Positions 1 to 11,906 are shown, counted from the first letter of the stretch. The stretch is 64,000 nt of DNA from Gambelia wislizenii (GCA_030847615.1 JAUMIR010000015.1:6961501-7025500), one strand, 5' to 3'. Translations and numbers: made by a program. Notes: generated from the sequence alone by a model not told the origin.

Positions 1-1276
1 CAATACCATAATCACAAAAAGTCAACATGGGTTTCAGAGAAACAAGTCATGCCAGACTAATCTGATCTCTTTTTTTGATAAAGTTACCAGCTTGGTAGAT
101 GAAGGAAACACTGTGGACATCGCATACCTTGATTTCAGTAAGGCCTTTGACAAGGTTTCCCATGACATTCTTGCAAACAAGCTTGTAAACTGTGGGCTAG
201 ACACGTTAACTGTTCAATGGATTTGTAATTGGTTGACCGGCTGAACCCAAAGGGTGCTCAGCAGTGGCTCCTCTTTGTCTTGGAAAGATGTGACCAGTGG
301 GGTGCCACACGGTTCTGTCCTGGGCCCAGTACTATTCAACATCTTTATCAATGACTTAGATGAGGGAATTAGGGGCATACTTATCAAATTTGCAGATGAC
401 ACCAAGTTAGGAGGAGTAGCTAATACTCTAGAGGACAGGATCAAAATTCAGAATGACCTGGATAGACTGGAGAGCTGGGCCAAAGCTAACAAAATGAAAC
501 TCAATACGGAGAAATGTAAGGTACTGTACTTAGGGCGGAAAAATGAAATGCATAGATATAGGATGGGAGAGACCTGGATGAACGAGACTACGTTCGAAAG
601 GGATCTAGTAGTCCTAATAGACCAGAAGTTGAACGTGAGTCAACAGTCTGATGCGGCAGCTAAAAAGGCCAATGTGATTTTGAGCTGTATCAATAGAAGT
701 ATAGTATCTAGGTCAAGGGAAGTAATAGTGCACTCTATTCTGCCTTGGTCAGACCTCACCTAGAATACTGTGTCCAGTTCTGGCCACCATAATTCAAAAG
801 GATATTGAGAAATTGGAGCATGTCCAGAGAAGGGCAACTAAAATGGTGAAAGGTCTGGAAACCATGGCTTATGAGAAGAGACTTAGGGAACTGGGTATGT
901 TTAGCCTGGAAAAAAGACGGTCAAGAGGCGGTACAATAGCCCTGTTTAAGTATTTGAAGGGGTGTCACACTGAGGATTGAGCAGGCTTGTTTTCTGCTGC
1001 TCCAGAGACTGGAACACGGAGCAATGGATGCAAGCTCCAGGAACAGAGATTCCACCTCAACACTAGTTGGAAGTTTTTGACAGTAAGAGCCGTTCGGCAG
1101 TGGAACACACTCCCTCGGAGCATGGTGGGGTCTCCTTCCTTGGAGGTCTTTAAACAGAGGCTGGATGGCCATCTGTCGGGGATACGTTGATCAAGGTTTC
1201 CTGCGTGGCGGGGAGTTGGACTGGATGGCCCTCATGGTCTCTTCCAACTCTATAATTCAATGATTCTATGATTCAA
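1..1276 (+). mobile_element. CR1 LINE fragment 1 (RT to 3' end, broken)
   Basis: Non-LTR retrotransposon remnant whose 5' side runs off the window. The conceptual translation shows CR1-type reverse transcriptase blocks: QHGF near the start, YLDFSKAFD, GVPHGSVLGP (glutamine of PQG replaced by histidine), and the catalytic KFADD around 390. These are followed by the CR1 C-terminal region (GRKNEMH, SREVIV, PSLEVFKQRLDGHL). An in-frame stop at 241-243 and further frame breaks after ~760 make it inactive. The 3' end carries the CR1 signature GGATGGCCCT...TCTTCCAACTCT followed by ATTCAATGATTCTATGATT (ends ~1276). The CR1 assignment is secure; subfamily unknown. Confidence 0.93.
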
Positions 1277-1592
1277 TAACATGTTTCTTTTGGAGCATAA
1301 ATCCAAAGGGAAAGATTTAAGAAGCACTTCTAAGGGTAACAAAATGTACAGACAAGGGGTCTCTGGTCTGACAGGCTCCATTTCATACACAGCCTCTCTG
1401 GGCTCTTGTTGGCAGGGCAGATACATGGACAAAGCCAATATTTGGCTCAAGTCAAGTCAGATTTTATCTGCATCTAGCCAAAAGCCATTCCAAGTTTAAC
1501 AAGTATAGTACATACCATAAACATGGCCACATCAAATATTGATTGCATTGTAATACTAGTACTAAAACAATTTGTTTTTTTAATCTGCCTCT
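1277..1592. other. Unrecognised intergenic DNA
   Basis: Between the first CR1 tail and a tandem repeat. I see short ORFs only, with no motif, repeat end or splice pattern I can support. Confidence 0.5.
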
Positions 1593-1820
1593 GATGTAGC
1601 TTTTGAAGGAGAGAAGAGCAGCCAGAGAGCATCTTTACCTATATGAGCAGCTCCATTGTGCCTGGGGTCCAGTGGCTCCCTCCATGCTCCAGTTGCCATT
1701 ACTGTGGTTTCTGAGGGAAAGAAGAGCAACAAGACACAGCTCCTTCGTGCCTGGGCCTCAGATGCTGGTGACATACCCTTTCCGCATGTTCCTATTACCA
1801 TTGTTGTAGCCTCTGAGGGG
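1593..1820 (+). repeat. Imperfect ~105-bp tandem repeat (2 units plus partial)
   Basis: Three register points share a similar start: GATGTAGCTTTTGAAGG at ~1593, TGTGGTTTCTGAGGG at ~1703 and TGTAGCCTCTGAGGG at ~1803. The first two are followed by (A)GAAGAGCA(A/G)C and a region ending TTRCCATTRYTG. The spacing is about 108 and 100 bp. It is a degenerate, non-coding tandem duplication directly upstream of the TIR-bearing element. Confidence 0.5.
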
Positions 1821-1832
1821 AACTTAACTACT

Positions 1833-2518
1833 GCATATTCTGGCATATAAGACTGCTTTTAACACTTGAAAATCTCCTCAAAAGTGGGGGTTTGTCTTAT
1901 ATGCCCAACAGATCTTTTCCCCTGCTGTGAAAAATGACTGACTTGTCTTTGAATTGTTAAATTCCCTGGGCAATTTCCCCAGCAGATCCTTCCCCCTACT
2001 GTGACAATGGCTGCTTTGCCTTTGAAGTGTTAAATTTCCCTCCATTTAGCTCAGGAGAGAAGAAAAGCAGTCTTTAAAAGGACATCAAGTTTTGTCTATG
2101 GTGAAATTCTGTTATCTGAATAAAAGCTTCTGGCAGAGTTAAATCATTCTTTAATTGCAAGGTACTTATTATGGGATTGTATTTTGGTAAACTTGCCAGG
2201 AAGATTCCATTTGCATAGCTTTGGGGATTTCCTCTTCAGGAGTTTTGCAAGTGGCTCTAAAATAATGTGCTCATTCAAAAATGTGGGATTTGATAGATTC
2301 ATATTAACCAGCTTCATATTAACCAACTTAATTATTAATGCAACCTTACTTTCCAAAGATTGAACACCACAGAGATTTTTCAAAGTATCCCATGCTCTTT
2401 TAGCTGTTCTTAGTCATAGAATCATAGAATCATAGAATTGTAGAGTTGGAAGAGACACTTTAACTTAAAAATGGGGGGGCATCTTATACATCCAGCGGTC
2501 TTATACGCCGGAATATGC
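1833..2518. mobile_element. Candidate non-autonomous DNA transposon with 21-bp terminal inverted repeats
   Basis: Positions 1833-1853 and the reverse complement of 2498-2518 match at 19 of 21 bases (core TATAAGAC inward, GCATATTC outward). The sub-terminal bases also resemble each other, with a run of G/C after an AT-rich stretch. The ~0.69 kb interior has no transposase and is interrupted by a CR1 tail at 2412-2456. The GGCATATAAGAC-type end is reminiscent of piggyBac-like elements. A TTAA lies at 1824-1827, but I could not match it on the other side, so the superfamily is left open. Confidence 0.5.
2412..2456 (-). mobile_element. CR1 LINE 3' tail fragment
   Basis: The sequence TCATAGAATCATAGAATCATAGAATT...GAGTTGGAAGAGAC is the reverse complement of the CR1 3' terminus (TCTCTTCCAACTC...ATTCTATGATTCTATGA). 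Only the last ~45 bp is present. Confidence 0.8.
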
Positions 2519-2651
2519 CTCTGTTTTGTGTCTTATTTAGCCTGTGGGAAGGAAGCTGTCACACTAATTTTAAGACAGTCTGGGAAGCTTTGTAGTTGAA
2601 AGGTGAGGTATAAATACTCTAAATAAAATACATACAATACATGCATAATGA

Positions 2652-3976
2652 CCTGGAGCAGATAATTAAACAGAGAGTCTGTGAACATTTAGAAGTGAAT
2701 GCCATAATCACAAAAAGTCAACATGGGTTTCAGAGAAACAAGTCATGCCAGACTAATCTGATCTCTTTTTCTGATAAAATTACCAGCTTGGTAGATGAAG
2801 GGAACACTGTGGACATAGCATACCTTGATTTCAGTAAGGCCTTTGACAAGGTTCCCCATGACATTCTTGCAAACAAGTTTGTAAAATGTGGGCTAGACAA
2901 GTTAACAGTTCAATGGATTTGTAATGGGTTGACCGGCCGAACCCAAAGGGTGCTCAGCAGTGGCTCCTCTTCGTCTTGGAAAGATGTGACCAGTGGGGTG
3001 CCACAGGGTTCTGTCCTGGGCCCAGTGCTATTCAACATCTTTATCAACGACTTGGATGAGGGAATTAGGGGCATACTTATCAAATTTGTAGATGACACCA
3101 AATTAGGAGGAGTAGCTAATACCCTAGAGGACAGGATCAAAATTCAAAATGACCTGAATAGACTAGAAAGCTGGGCTAAAGCTAACAAAATGAAATTCAA
3201 TGCAGAGAAATGTAAAGTACTGCACTTAGGGCGGAAAAACGAAATGCATAGATATAGGATGGGGGAGACCTGGCTGAACGATACTATGTGCAAAAGCGTT
3301 CTCGGAGTCCTAGAAGACCACAAGTTGAACATGAGTCAATAGTGTGATGCGGCAGTTAAAGAGGCCAATGCGATTTTGGGCTGCATCAATAGAAGTATAG
3401 TGTCTAGATCAAGCAAAGTGATAGTGCCGCTCTATTCTGCCTTGGTCAGGCCTCACCTAGAATACTGTGTCCAGTTCTGGGCACCACAATTCAAAAAGGA
3501 TATTGACAAATTGGAGCATGCCCAGAGAAGGGCAACTAAAATGGTGAAAGGTCTGGAAACGATGCCTTATGAGGAGAGACTTAGGGAACTGGGTATGTTT
3601 AGCCTGGAAAAAAAGACAGTTAAGGGGCGATATGATAGCCCTGTTTAAGTATTGGAAGGGATGTCACGCTGAGGATGGAGCAGGCTTGTTTTCTGCTGTC
3701 CAGAGACTGGAACACGGAGCAATGGATGCAAGCTATAGGAACAGCGATTCCACCTCAACATTAGGAGGAACTTTTTGACAGTAAGAGCTGTTCGGCAGTG
3801 CAACACACTCCCTCGGAGCGTGGTGGGATCTCCTTCCTTGGAGGTCTTTAAACAGAGGCTGGATTGCCATCTGTCAGGGATGCTTTGATCAAGATTTCCT
3901 GTGTGGCAGGGAGTTGGACTGGATGGCCCTCGGGGTCTCTTCCAACTCCAGAATTCTATGATTCTATGATTCTATG
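2652..3976 (+). mobile_element. CR1 LINE fragment 2 (RT to 3' end, broken)
   Basis: 5'-truncated CR1. An open stretch of about 230 codons (to 3342) spans IIKQR, QHGFQRNKSC, YLDFSKAFDKVPHD, the intact GVPQGSVLGPVLFN and the catalytic motif, which here reads KFVDD instead of KFADD (about 3086). A stop at 3340-3342 and later frameshifts separate it from the C-terminal part (3376-3900: [37 protein letters not shown]). The 3' end is the standard CR1 terminus with three ATTCTATG units. It is about as similar to fragment 1 as expected for members of one family. Confidence 0.94.
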
Positions 3977-5103
3977 CCTTCACTTCGGGAATCAAGTTCG
4001 AGAGAGGATACTATGTTCCTGTGGATATCAATGATCAGAGAAGCAACAAGAACAAAATGTTCAAAATATATTCTTGAATAAAAGTACAAGAGAACCTTCT
4101 GCATCATTTCTACACACTGGAATTTACAGGATTGTGCATGGTATTTTCTTTACTGTAATTGGAACCCAGTCCCTAGGAAAACGAAATGGGGACCTTATGT
4201 TTAGAGTTTACAGAAAGGGATTCATCCATTCTAACATGATTCTGATCAAATGCAGGAATTCCAGGGCCAATTATAGGGGATTGACTCAAGGCAAAATTAC
4301 TTCTGACATTTGGGAAATGAGTCTGTGATTAAACTCAGAGTGGTATAATTTCAGGAACAAGTTACCAGCATACTTTAGGGATGCTTCTTGACACATGCTA
4401 ATTGCTAATGATTGTTTGCAAAGTTCTTTTAATTTTGGTTTGATCTGTGATGGAGCCTCATAAAAATCCTCTCTGCCATTTTGACACCATTATCTTTTTT
4501 ATTTTCTTTCTCTTTAAAATACACACAACTTATTACTGAATGTACAAAATATTACCAAATTAGAATAATGTAGCATAAGATAATAATGTGTGGTAAAGTG
4601 GAGTGCAATCTGACAAGAGGAGACTGAACAAAAGGTGGATGGATTCTATGAAGGAAGCTGTGGCTGCCTTGAGTTTGCCAGACCTGAGCAGGGAAGATGA
4701 ATACTAGGGCTCTTAGAGGCCTCTCAATTACAGAGTCACCACAAGCTGAAGTTGTTACTATTGGCCGTGATCCTCTATCATGGTGTACATTATGTAACTT
4801 TACATATACTTTGGTACATAGTAGAGGGGACAAGAAACCCTGTTAGTGAATTACAAAGATGTGTGATGGGATGTAATGAATATCAGCACTCCGTAGCTGA
4901 TGCATTAGTGGACCCATATACCTTGGCTCTGTTGTGCATCAGTCCCAGCGTGCACTGGACATTTTGCTGGTTCCCCTACATAGTAATGTAACAACAGCCC
5001 TTTAGTGGATATGGATGTTATGGAACTGCCCAATTCTAACTTTGCAGACACAACTCCACTTACAAAGACATAAGTGTCCAACAGAATTCTAGCCATCATC
5101 ACC
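3977..5103. other. Unrecognised intergenic DNA
   Basis: About 1.1 kb of AT-rich sequence between two CR1 blocks. Several ORFs of up to 93 codons occur on both strands, but none shows a domain, composition bias or splice context that would support coding. No repeat end was recognised. Confidence 0.5.
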
Positions 5104-5345
5104 ATAGAATCATGGAATCACAGAGTTGGAAGAGACCACGAGGGCCATCCAGTCCAATCCCCTGCCATGCAGGAATACACAGTCAAATCATTCCAGACAG
5201 ACGGCCATCCAGCCTCTATTTAAAAACCTCCAAAGAAGGAGACCCCACCATACTCCGAGGCAGCATATTCATCAGGAAATTCTTTCTAATGTTTAGGTGG
5301 AATCTCTTTTCCTGCAATTTGAGGCCATCATCATCTTCATTGAAA
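5104..5345 (-). mobile_element. CR1 LINE 3' fragment, inverted partner
   Basis: It begins CATAGAATCATGGAATCACAGAGTTGGAAGAGACC, the reverse complement of a CR1 terminus. It continues with the reverse complement of the C-terminal coding end (SLEVFK region). It abuts a plus-strand CR1 tail at about 5345, so the two form an inverted pair. Confidence 0.85.
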
Positions 5346-5757
5346 CCATTCCCTATAAGAATCAGCTTAGGGAGCTGGATATGTTTAGCATGGAGAAGAG
5401 AAGGTGAAGAGGCAACATGGTAGCCATGTTGAAATATTTGAAGGGATGCCATACTGAGGATGGAGCAGGCTTGTTTTCTATGGTTCCAGAAACTTGGACA
5501 TGGAGCAATGGATTCAAACTACAGGAAAAGAGATTCCACCTAAACAATAGAAAGAACTTCCTGAGAGTAAGAGTTGTTAGGCAGTGGAATGTGCTGCCTC
5601 AGAGTGTGGTGGAGTCTCCTTATTTGGAGGTTTTTAAGCTGAGGCTGAATGGCCATCTGTCGGGAGAGCTTTGACTGTGTATGCCTGCATGGCAGGGGGT
5701 TGGAGTAGATGGCCCTTGTGGTCTCTTCTGACTCTATGATTCTATGAAAGTTCTGAT
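5346..5757 (+). mobile_element. CR1 LINE 3' fragment
   Basis: Plus-strand CR1 C-terminal region: LREL-like start, RGNMVAML, GCHTEDGAGLFS, a QEKRFHLNNRKNF-type stretch and SLEVFKLRLNGHLSG. The end is GGCCCTTGTGGTCTCTTCTGACTCTATGATTCTATGA. It belongs to a different, more diverged subfamily than fragments 1 and 2 (same variant as 13019-13600 and 17672-18117). Confidence 0.88.
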
Positions 5758-6867
5758 AAGTGTGCATCTACTAGGATTTGTTCCATCTAACCTATCTTAA
5801 ATACATAGAAGAGTGAATCAACAGTAAAAAGTCCCATCAGCACTCTCTTCTCAGCACCAGTGTCCTGCCAGCAGTCTAGAAAAGCTGCTCTGCAGCTTCC
5901 CATCCATTGGGGAAAGTTGGCTTGATCCAGAGATTGGTACTACAGTCTCTACAAATGTCCACCATAACTGAAGATTTTGGGTTTCTCATTGGGCAAAAAT
6001 AGACAAACAAAAGAGAGGGGAAAAACCCACAAAGGGATAGAAATGGATGTAGTGTGAACCTTGGAGAACATATGAAAATTTATTACAGTGACAAGGAAGT
6101 TGAAAGTAAAAATCCCTCACCATAACTAAATTATGATATCTTCCAGTCCTTGTGACCTTGAGAGAATGAGAGAGAGAATTGTAGGCTTCCAGCCCTCTCT
6201 GTAAACAATCATTAACACTTCATACACTTGAAATATTATATTATTATAGCCTTGATGGCTTGTTCCAGTTTTAATGGGCTCTGCTGTTATTTTTGTATAA
6301 TAGCCATGGAGAAAGAGAGAGAGAGAGAGAGAGAGAAGCAAGTGGTAATCATGCAAGAAGCAATAAGTTGCAAAAAGTGTCCTAGTTAGGTTGTGATATG
6401 GAACTGTTGTATCTGAAGAGTGAGGAGATAGATTTGTATTCTGATGATCCCAATTTACTGGAAAGACTCCTAGGCTAATGTTAATGACTATCCGGGCTTT
6501 TGGTGGGGGGGGGTGTTGACTTTAAACTTTGGTTTGCTCAGATTTTTATTTCCCCACTACTGCTAGTTTTAAGGATGCAAGGGGAAAAAATCTGGTTGCT
6601 CTGAAAATGTTATGAGCAGCACATTGTCTCATCATAAGGCTAGCATCTTGGCTGGCATTCTGTGGTTAGTTCCAACTAGAGTAGATCCATTAAATCAAAT
6701 TTGGCATGCTGAGTCAACATATAGGCAGATCTCAATGATTCTGTGGGTCTATTTGAGTTGGAATCAGTATGAAAATGGAATTTTGTTGGCATCTTACACA
6801 AGCACAAGTCCCTCTACAGAAACAGTTGTTGTTTTTGTCCACTATGGAACAATTTCATTCAGTTCAA
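5758..6867. other. Unrecognised DNA with a (GA)n microsatellite
   Basis: No coding evidence. A GA-rich simple repeat lies at 6311-6336 and a short G-run near 6503-6512. Nothing else recognised. Confidence 0.5.
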
Positions 6868-6872
6868 TAAGG

Positions 6873-7007
6873 AAGGGGATCATGTAGCACCTTTGAGAGT
6901 AACAGAGAGAAAGAAGTTGTAGCACAAGCTATTGCAGACTTTTCATAGACCATAAAGTCTACGAAAGCTTCTTTCTCTCAGTCTCAAAGGTGCTAAAAGA
7001 TCCCCTT
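6873..7007. repeat. Foldback (palindromic) element
   Basis: The two halves are imperfect inverted repeats. AAGGGGATC at 6873-6881 pairs with GATCCCCTT at 6999-7007. GCACCTTTGAGAGTAACAGAGAGAAAGAAG pairs with the mirror sequence CTTCTTTCTCTCAGTCTCAAAGGTGC at 6968-6994. A short loop is centred near 6945. It resembles short DNA-transposon-derived foldback elements seen in vertebrates; superfamily not assigned. Its right end supplied the target site of the L1 that follows. Confidence 0.65.
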
Positions 7008-7704
7008 GCTTTTTAATTTTTTTATTTTAAATTCTTAAATTCATACATCTACCATAATACACTTTTAAATACTTCTTTCTTTAACATAAATACATTGCTT
7101 TCATCTTAATTATTAACATTGATTTAATTCTTTAACCCCCTACAAGTGCCCCCCACCCCCAGGACCACCTATACTAATTATTTATTCCATTTTCCAAAAT
7201 TGCATTGATTCCCTTGGGGGTATGTACCCCCTTTTTCTTAAAAACACATAATCTATAAATGGTTTCCATATTTCGTCAGATTTACTTTTCCATAATCCTT
7301 TTTTAATTTTCAATCTACATGTTAATTTGTCATTAATAATAATGTCCCATACTTCTCTATACCATTCCTCTATATGATAATCTCCTTGTATCTTCCATTT
7401 TCTGGGTATCATTAATCTAGCCACTGTTAATAAATTTGTAATCAGATCTTTCATAACTTGGGTACAATTAACCTTATCATAAATTGATAATAATGCAATA
7501 TCTAGACACTTTCTAAATCTTGTTCTGTTATCTCTCTTATTTCTTTAAGCCGGCTGCCCGGACTCACCGGCGGCTGCTGTTTGCGGCCGGTGACTCTCCT
7601 CCCGGTGCCTGGGCCTGCTGTGTGGCTGGCATGGGCGCTGCCATACCGGCCAGAATCCTCCTCCTAGCATGCTCCGGCAGGCTGGGAAGAGGATACTATT
7701 ATGG

Positions 7705-7845
7705 CCAATCAGGAAAGGGTTCCTTTCCCTTGATTGGCCAGCTTGGGGCAGCCCCAGCCAATCAGGGCTGCTGCTCCGACATGGCTTCTGATTGGCTGGT
7801 AGGCGGGGCCAGTCCCCAACAGGGTCCGGCAGCCGGGTATATATT
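7705..7845 (+). promoter_or_regulatory. Candidate promoter: 4 CCAAT-type boxes, GC box, TATA box
   Basis: Ordered upstream elements are spaced as in a compact RNA polymerase II promoter. CCAAT lies at 7705-7709 and 7758-7762, ATTGG at 7733-7737 and 7791-7795, GGCGGGG at 7802-7808, and TATATATT at 7838-7845. A start site would be expected near 7870. The recurring core GCCAATCAGG favours NF-Y-type binding. No downstream gene is visible inside the window on this strand, so the promoter is likely part of a mobile or retroviral-LTR-like unit. Confidence 0.5.
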
Positions 7846-8100
7846 CCCGGCCGGCTCCCGGACCTGGCCAGTTGGCTCTTGCGAGCTGAAGACCCCCCCC
7901 CCTTAGTTAGAAGGTCTTTGTATTAGATAGTGCATGCTATTGCTTATGTGATGTATCTTATTTTCTTGTCACAGCTTTCTGCTAGGCAGTGGGCATAGGT
8001 TCTGGTCTCTCCTGGGGGGCTAGGGGTCTCTGTATGATTATGGACAAGCTTGCCTGGTCCAGGCTTAGTTCTCCGGGAGACTTCGCCCCAGGGGGGTAGC

Positions 8101-8240
8101 AGGTCACGTGAACCGGTCACGTGATAGTGTCACGTGACCTGGTCATGTGGTCATCACGGGTCTGGTCACGTGATCAATCACGTGATTTGGTTGGGTGACT
8201 GGTCACGTGATCGGTCATGTGCCTGGGGGTTCACGTGAAC
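8101..8240. repeat. Array of seven CACGTG E-boxes on a ~12-bp tandem repeat
   Basis: Perfect palindromic CACGTG hexamers start at 8105, 8118, 8131, 8167, 8179, 8204 and 8232. Variant CATGTG sites lie at 8144 and 8216. Start-to-start spacings (13, 13, 36, 12, 25, 28) are mostly close to multiples of 12-13, and the flanks fit a unit GGTCACGTGATC. CACGTG is the canonical site of bHLH-zip factors (USF, MYC/MAX, MITF/TFE). Function here is inferred only from motif density. Confidence 0.8.
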
Positions 8241-11200
8241 TAGCCATATGATCTGCCAGCCAGCTGGCTGACAGATACGTCTTCAACAGAGCAAGGGGCC
8301 GCTCACCTTGCTCAGTGGTAACCCATGCCCAGTCCAACCGCAGCAACTATCACCAAACAGAAAGTTGTGGCCTTTCTGCCAATATCCTATGCTTCTCACT
8401 GTATTAGAATTCTTCTTGGGTATGAACACAGTTGTGGTGTCTTTCTGGGGTCTGGTGGGCACGGGAATGGGGGGAGCTGTCATGTCACTCGGACCGCAAA
8501 TACCATTTGCCAAAATTTCTGTACATATTTACAACTCCACCACATATGAACATAATTGCCTTTTTCTTGACATCCCCTCCAACATAACATTGGATAATTT
8601 TGATCTATTTGACTTATTCTTACTGGTGTCAAGTACCATCTCCATATCAATTTATAATAATTTTCTTTTATTCTTACTGACATATTTTTCAAAATACCAA
8701 AATCCCAATTTTCCCCCAACTCTGATTGCTTATTGATTGCCTTAAATCATCCTCCCATATTATTTTTAAATAATCATTTTGTTCTTCAGTTTTCAACAAT
8801 AATTTATATAATTCACTAATGGTACCCTTTATTATTTCATTCTGTTTCTCTTTGTATGATAAATTCTTCAGATCTGGTATATTTATGACATTCCTTATTT
8901 ACCCTTATCCATTCCATTGTCCACTGTTTTAATCGTATGCAATTCAGCCAGGAAATCTTTAACCCATGTAATCTCTCTTTTATTTGTTCTCTTCTATTCA
9001 TCTTTTTAATCCATTCTTCTATTTTTATTATTTTCTTTTCTCTTAAACCCTTTTCCAATTCTCTCTTTAAGTTTGCTGGAACTTTTTCCATAACCACCCT
9101 GGAGTTAGCGGAGAAATGATAGGTAATAAGTTTCTTTATATTTTACCCGTATCTCTAAAATATTCTTCAAAAAGGGATTATCTATTTTTCCAATCCCTTT
9201 CTTAGTAAATTTATTAAAAATATATTTTCCAATTTAAACTCTATTTCCAACATATCTGTTTCTAACCAATCTAATTCCCCTTTTCGCATTATTACTTCTA
9301 TAATGTATCTAATCTGGTTTGCTATATAATACAATTTTAAATTAGGGAGACCTAATCCTCCCTTTTTCTGGCATTTGTACCATCTTTTTTTATTAACCCT
9401 TGCTTTCCTATCTCCATTACAGTAATTATTAATTATAGTTTGTTAGTTCTTTAACTCTGATTCCCGTATCTTAATTGGTAACATCCTAAATAAAAAATTA
9501 ATTTTGGGTAATATTTTCATTTTAACAATTGCTATTCTACCAAACCATGAAAATTTTATTTTCCTAAATTCCTCTAATTTTCGTTTAACCTCTTGTAACA
9601 TTTTAATATAATTTTTTTCCTCTAAATCTTTTAAATTCTTAGTTATAATAATTCCTAGATATTTAATTGAGTCTTTTACGCTAATATTAATTTTTTACTC
9701 CTCATAATTTCTTGTTCCTCTTCCCTGCTATAATTAAACAACATCATCTCTGATTTATTCCAGTTTATTTGCAAACCTGTCATTTCTCCAAATTCTTTTA
9801 AATATGCTTCTATTCTATTCATTTTCTCTAAGGGATTTTCAATCGTTAATAAAGTGTCATCTGCAGACACACTTATTTTATTCTTCCTTTTATAACTAAT
9901 TCCAACTAAGCCTTCATCCTGTGTAATAACATTTGCTAATATTTCTAGTACTGTGTCAAACAAAATTGGAGAAAGAGGTCATCACTGCCTAGTGCCTCGG
10001 GATAACTGAATTTGTTCAGTTATTTCATCGTTCACTACTACCCAAGCTGTATTTTGTGTATATAGTTGATTTATCAATCCTTTAAATCTTTTACCAAATT
10101 CCATCACTTCTATTATCATTTTTAATGCTGACCATTACACACAATCAAAGGCCTTGAAAATATCCAAGGCTAATATTCCTGCTTTCAAATTACTTTTTTG
10201 TATTTTATCTATTATATTATCTACACATTTATCTATGTCAAGCCTTCCAGTTAGGCTCAACATTTGTCTACCCACTATAAAACCACATTGATCTCTTTTA
10301 ATATATTTAGATATGAAGTTATTCATCCTTCTTGCCATTATTGCAGTCAATATCTTAGTGTCTTATTAAAGAAATGGCCTATATGATCCTGAATCTGTTG
10401 CATCTTTCTCGGGTTTTGGAATTAAAACTATTAAAGCCTGTTCCCATGATGCTGGGATCTTATCTTCTACTATTATTTTATTATATAACACCTTCAATTT
10501 AGGTATTAATATTTTTTAAAGGTTTGATAATATTCTGATCCCAATCCATCCAATCCAATCAATAGCCTCTGCAATTTCTGCCTCTGTAATTAACTTTTCC
10601 ATTTTGTCCCTATCATCTTCTAGTATTCTTGTTTTACCATATTTCCCAATATACTCCCTAATTTTTCCCCTGGGATTGCCCCCTGTTGAATATAATTCTC
10701 TATAAAATTCTTGAAATATTTTTATTTTATCTTTCATTAAATTGCAGCTTTTCCCTGTTTTATCTTTAATTGCTCCTATTATACTCCTCTCTTTTTTAGA
10801 TTGTGCCTATCTGGCCAGCATTTTTGAATTCTTATTACTATATTCAAAGAATTCCCTTTTTAAATATCAAATTTCTTTGGACTTCTATTTCTATTTTTTC
10901 CAATTCACTTTGTTTTGCTTGTAGTTGTATATAATTTTGTTTATCTCTAAACTCTTTTTATTGTTTCTCTAATTCTTTTATTTCCAATTCTAGTCTCTTC
11001 ACATTATTTTCCTTTTGCTTTTTTAAAATATGTGTTTCTCTAATACAGATTCCTCTCATTACTCTTTCATCGTATCCCAAAGTACAGTTTGAGAACATTG
11101 TCTTGTATTATTAATATCCCATATATCCCATTCTTTCCCAATCTTGTTGACAATGTTTTGATAATTAAGAATGTTTACATCCAACCTCCATCTCTTTGCT

Positions 11201-11906
11201 TCTTTATAATCTTTTAAAATTATAATATCCATATTGACTAATGCATGATCCATTACTGTAATAACACCAATGTCTGTACTCTTGAAAGCAAATTATTAGA
11301 CATGAAAAACATCTATTTTAGAATATTTTTTATGCACAGGTGAGTAATAAGTCAATTTTGTTTCATCTTGTTTTAATGTTCTCCAGACTTCTTTTAACCC
11401 TTTTCTTTTCATAATTTTATTTAAACCTGTTACGTTATTATATCTTTCCACCATGGTGGGATTAGATTTATCCCTACTTTTATCCATTACGATATTAAAA
11501 TCTCCTGCCATTACTATTACACCTTTCTGTATGGTTTCCATTTCTTTCAACACTTTTTCATAAAATTCTATTTGTTTTTCATTTGGTGAATATATATTCA
11601 TTAGTGTATAATCTCCTCCCAGCACTCTCTGTAAAATTAAATATCTTCCTTTTTCATCCTTTTTTACCTTTAAAACATTAAACCCACAATTTTTTGATAG
11701 TATTGTTGCTACCCTCCTTGCTTTAGAAGTCTCATATGTTTTCTCATAAATCATTGACCATCTTAATCTTAATTCATTGGCCCCTTCTTTTACTTGATGT
11801 GTTTCCTGTAAAAATATTATATCTGCCTTATCTCTATTTAACAAAGCTTCCACTCTTTTCCTTTTCAACATGTTTCCTTCACCCTTTGGCATTAATGTTG
11901 TAATTC

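Larger units (their letters stand above)
7549..8505 (+). mobile_element. GC-rich promoter-like insert inside L1 copy 1
   Basis: L1 sequence stops at about 7548 (TTATTTCTTTA) and resumes at about 8500 (CCATTTGCCAAAATTTCTG). L1 copy 2 at ~28360-28410 is continuous across the same point, so roughly 950 bp was inserted. The insert is strikingly GC-rich against its AT-rich host. It holds two CCAAT boxes (7705, 7758), two inverted CCAAT boxes (ATTGG at 7733, 7791), a GGCGGGG GC box (7802), a TATATATT box (7838-7845) and the E-box array at 8105-8237. I found no TG...CA termini, long ORF or clear TSD. It could be a solo LTR or a captured promoter. Boundaries are approximate. Confidence 0.6.

Noticed and set aside
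7520..7906. 128-codon ORF in the GC-rich insert
   Set aside because: GC-rich sequence gives long chance ORFs. It starts in L1 sequence, spans the CCAAT and TATA boxes, and has no domain.
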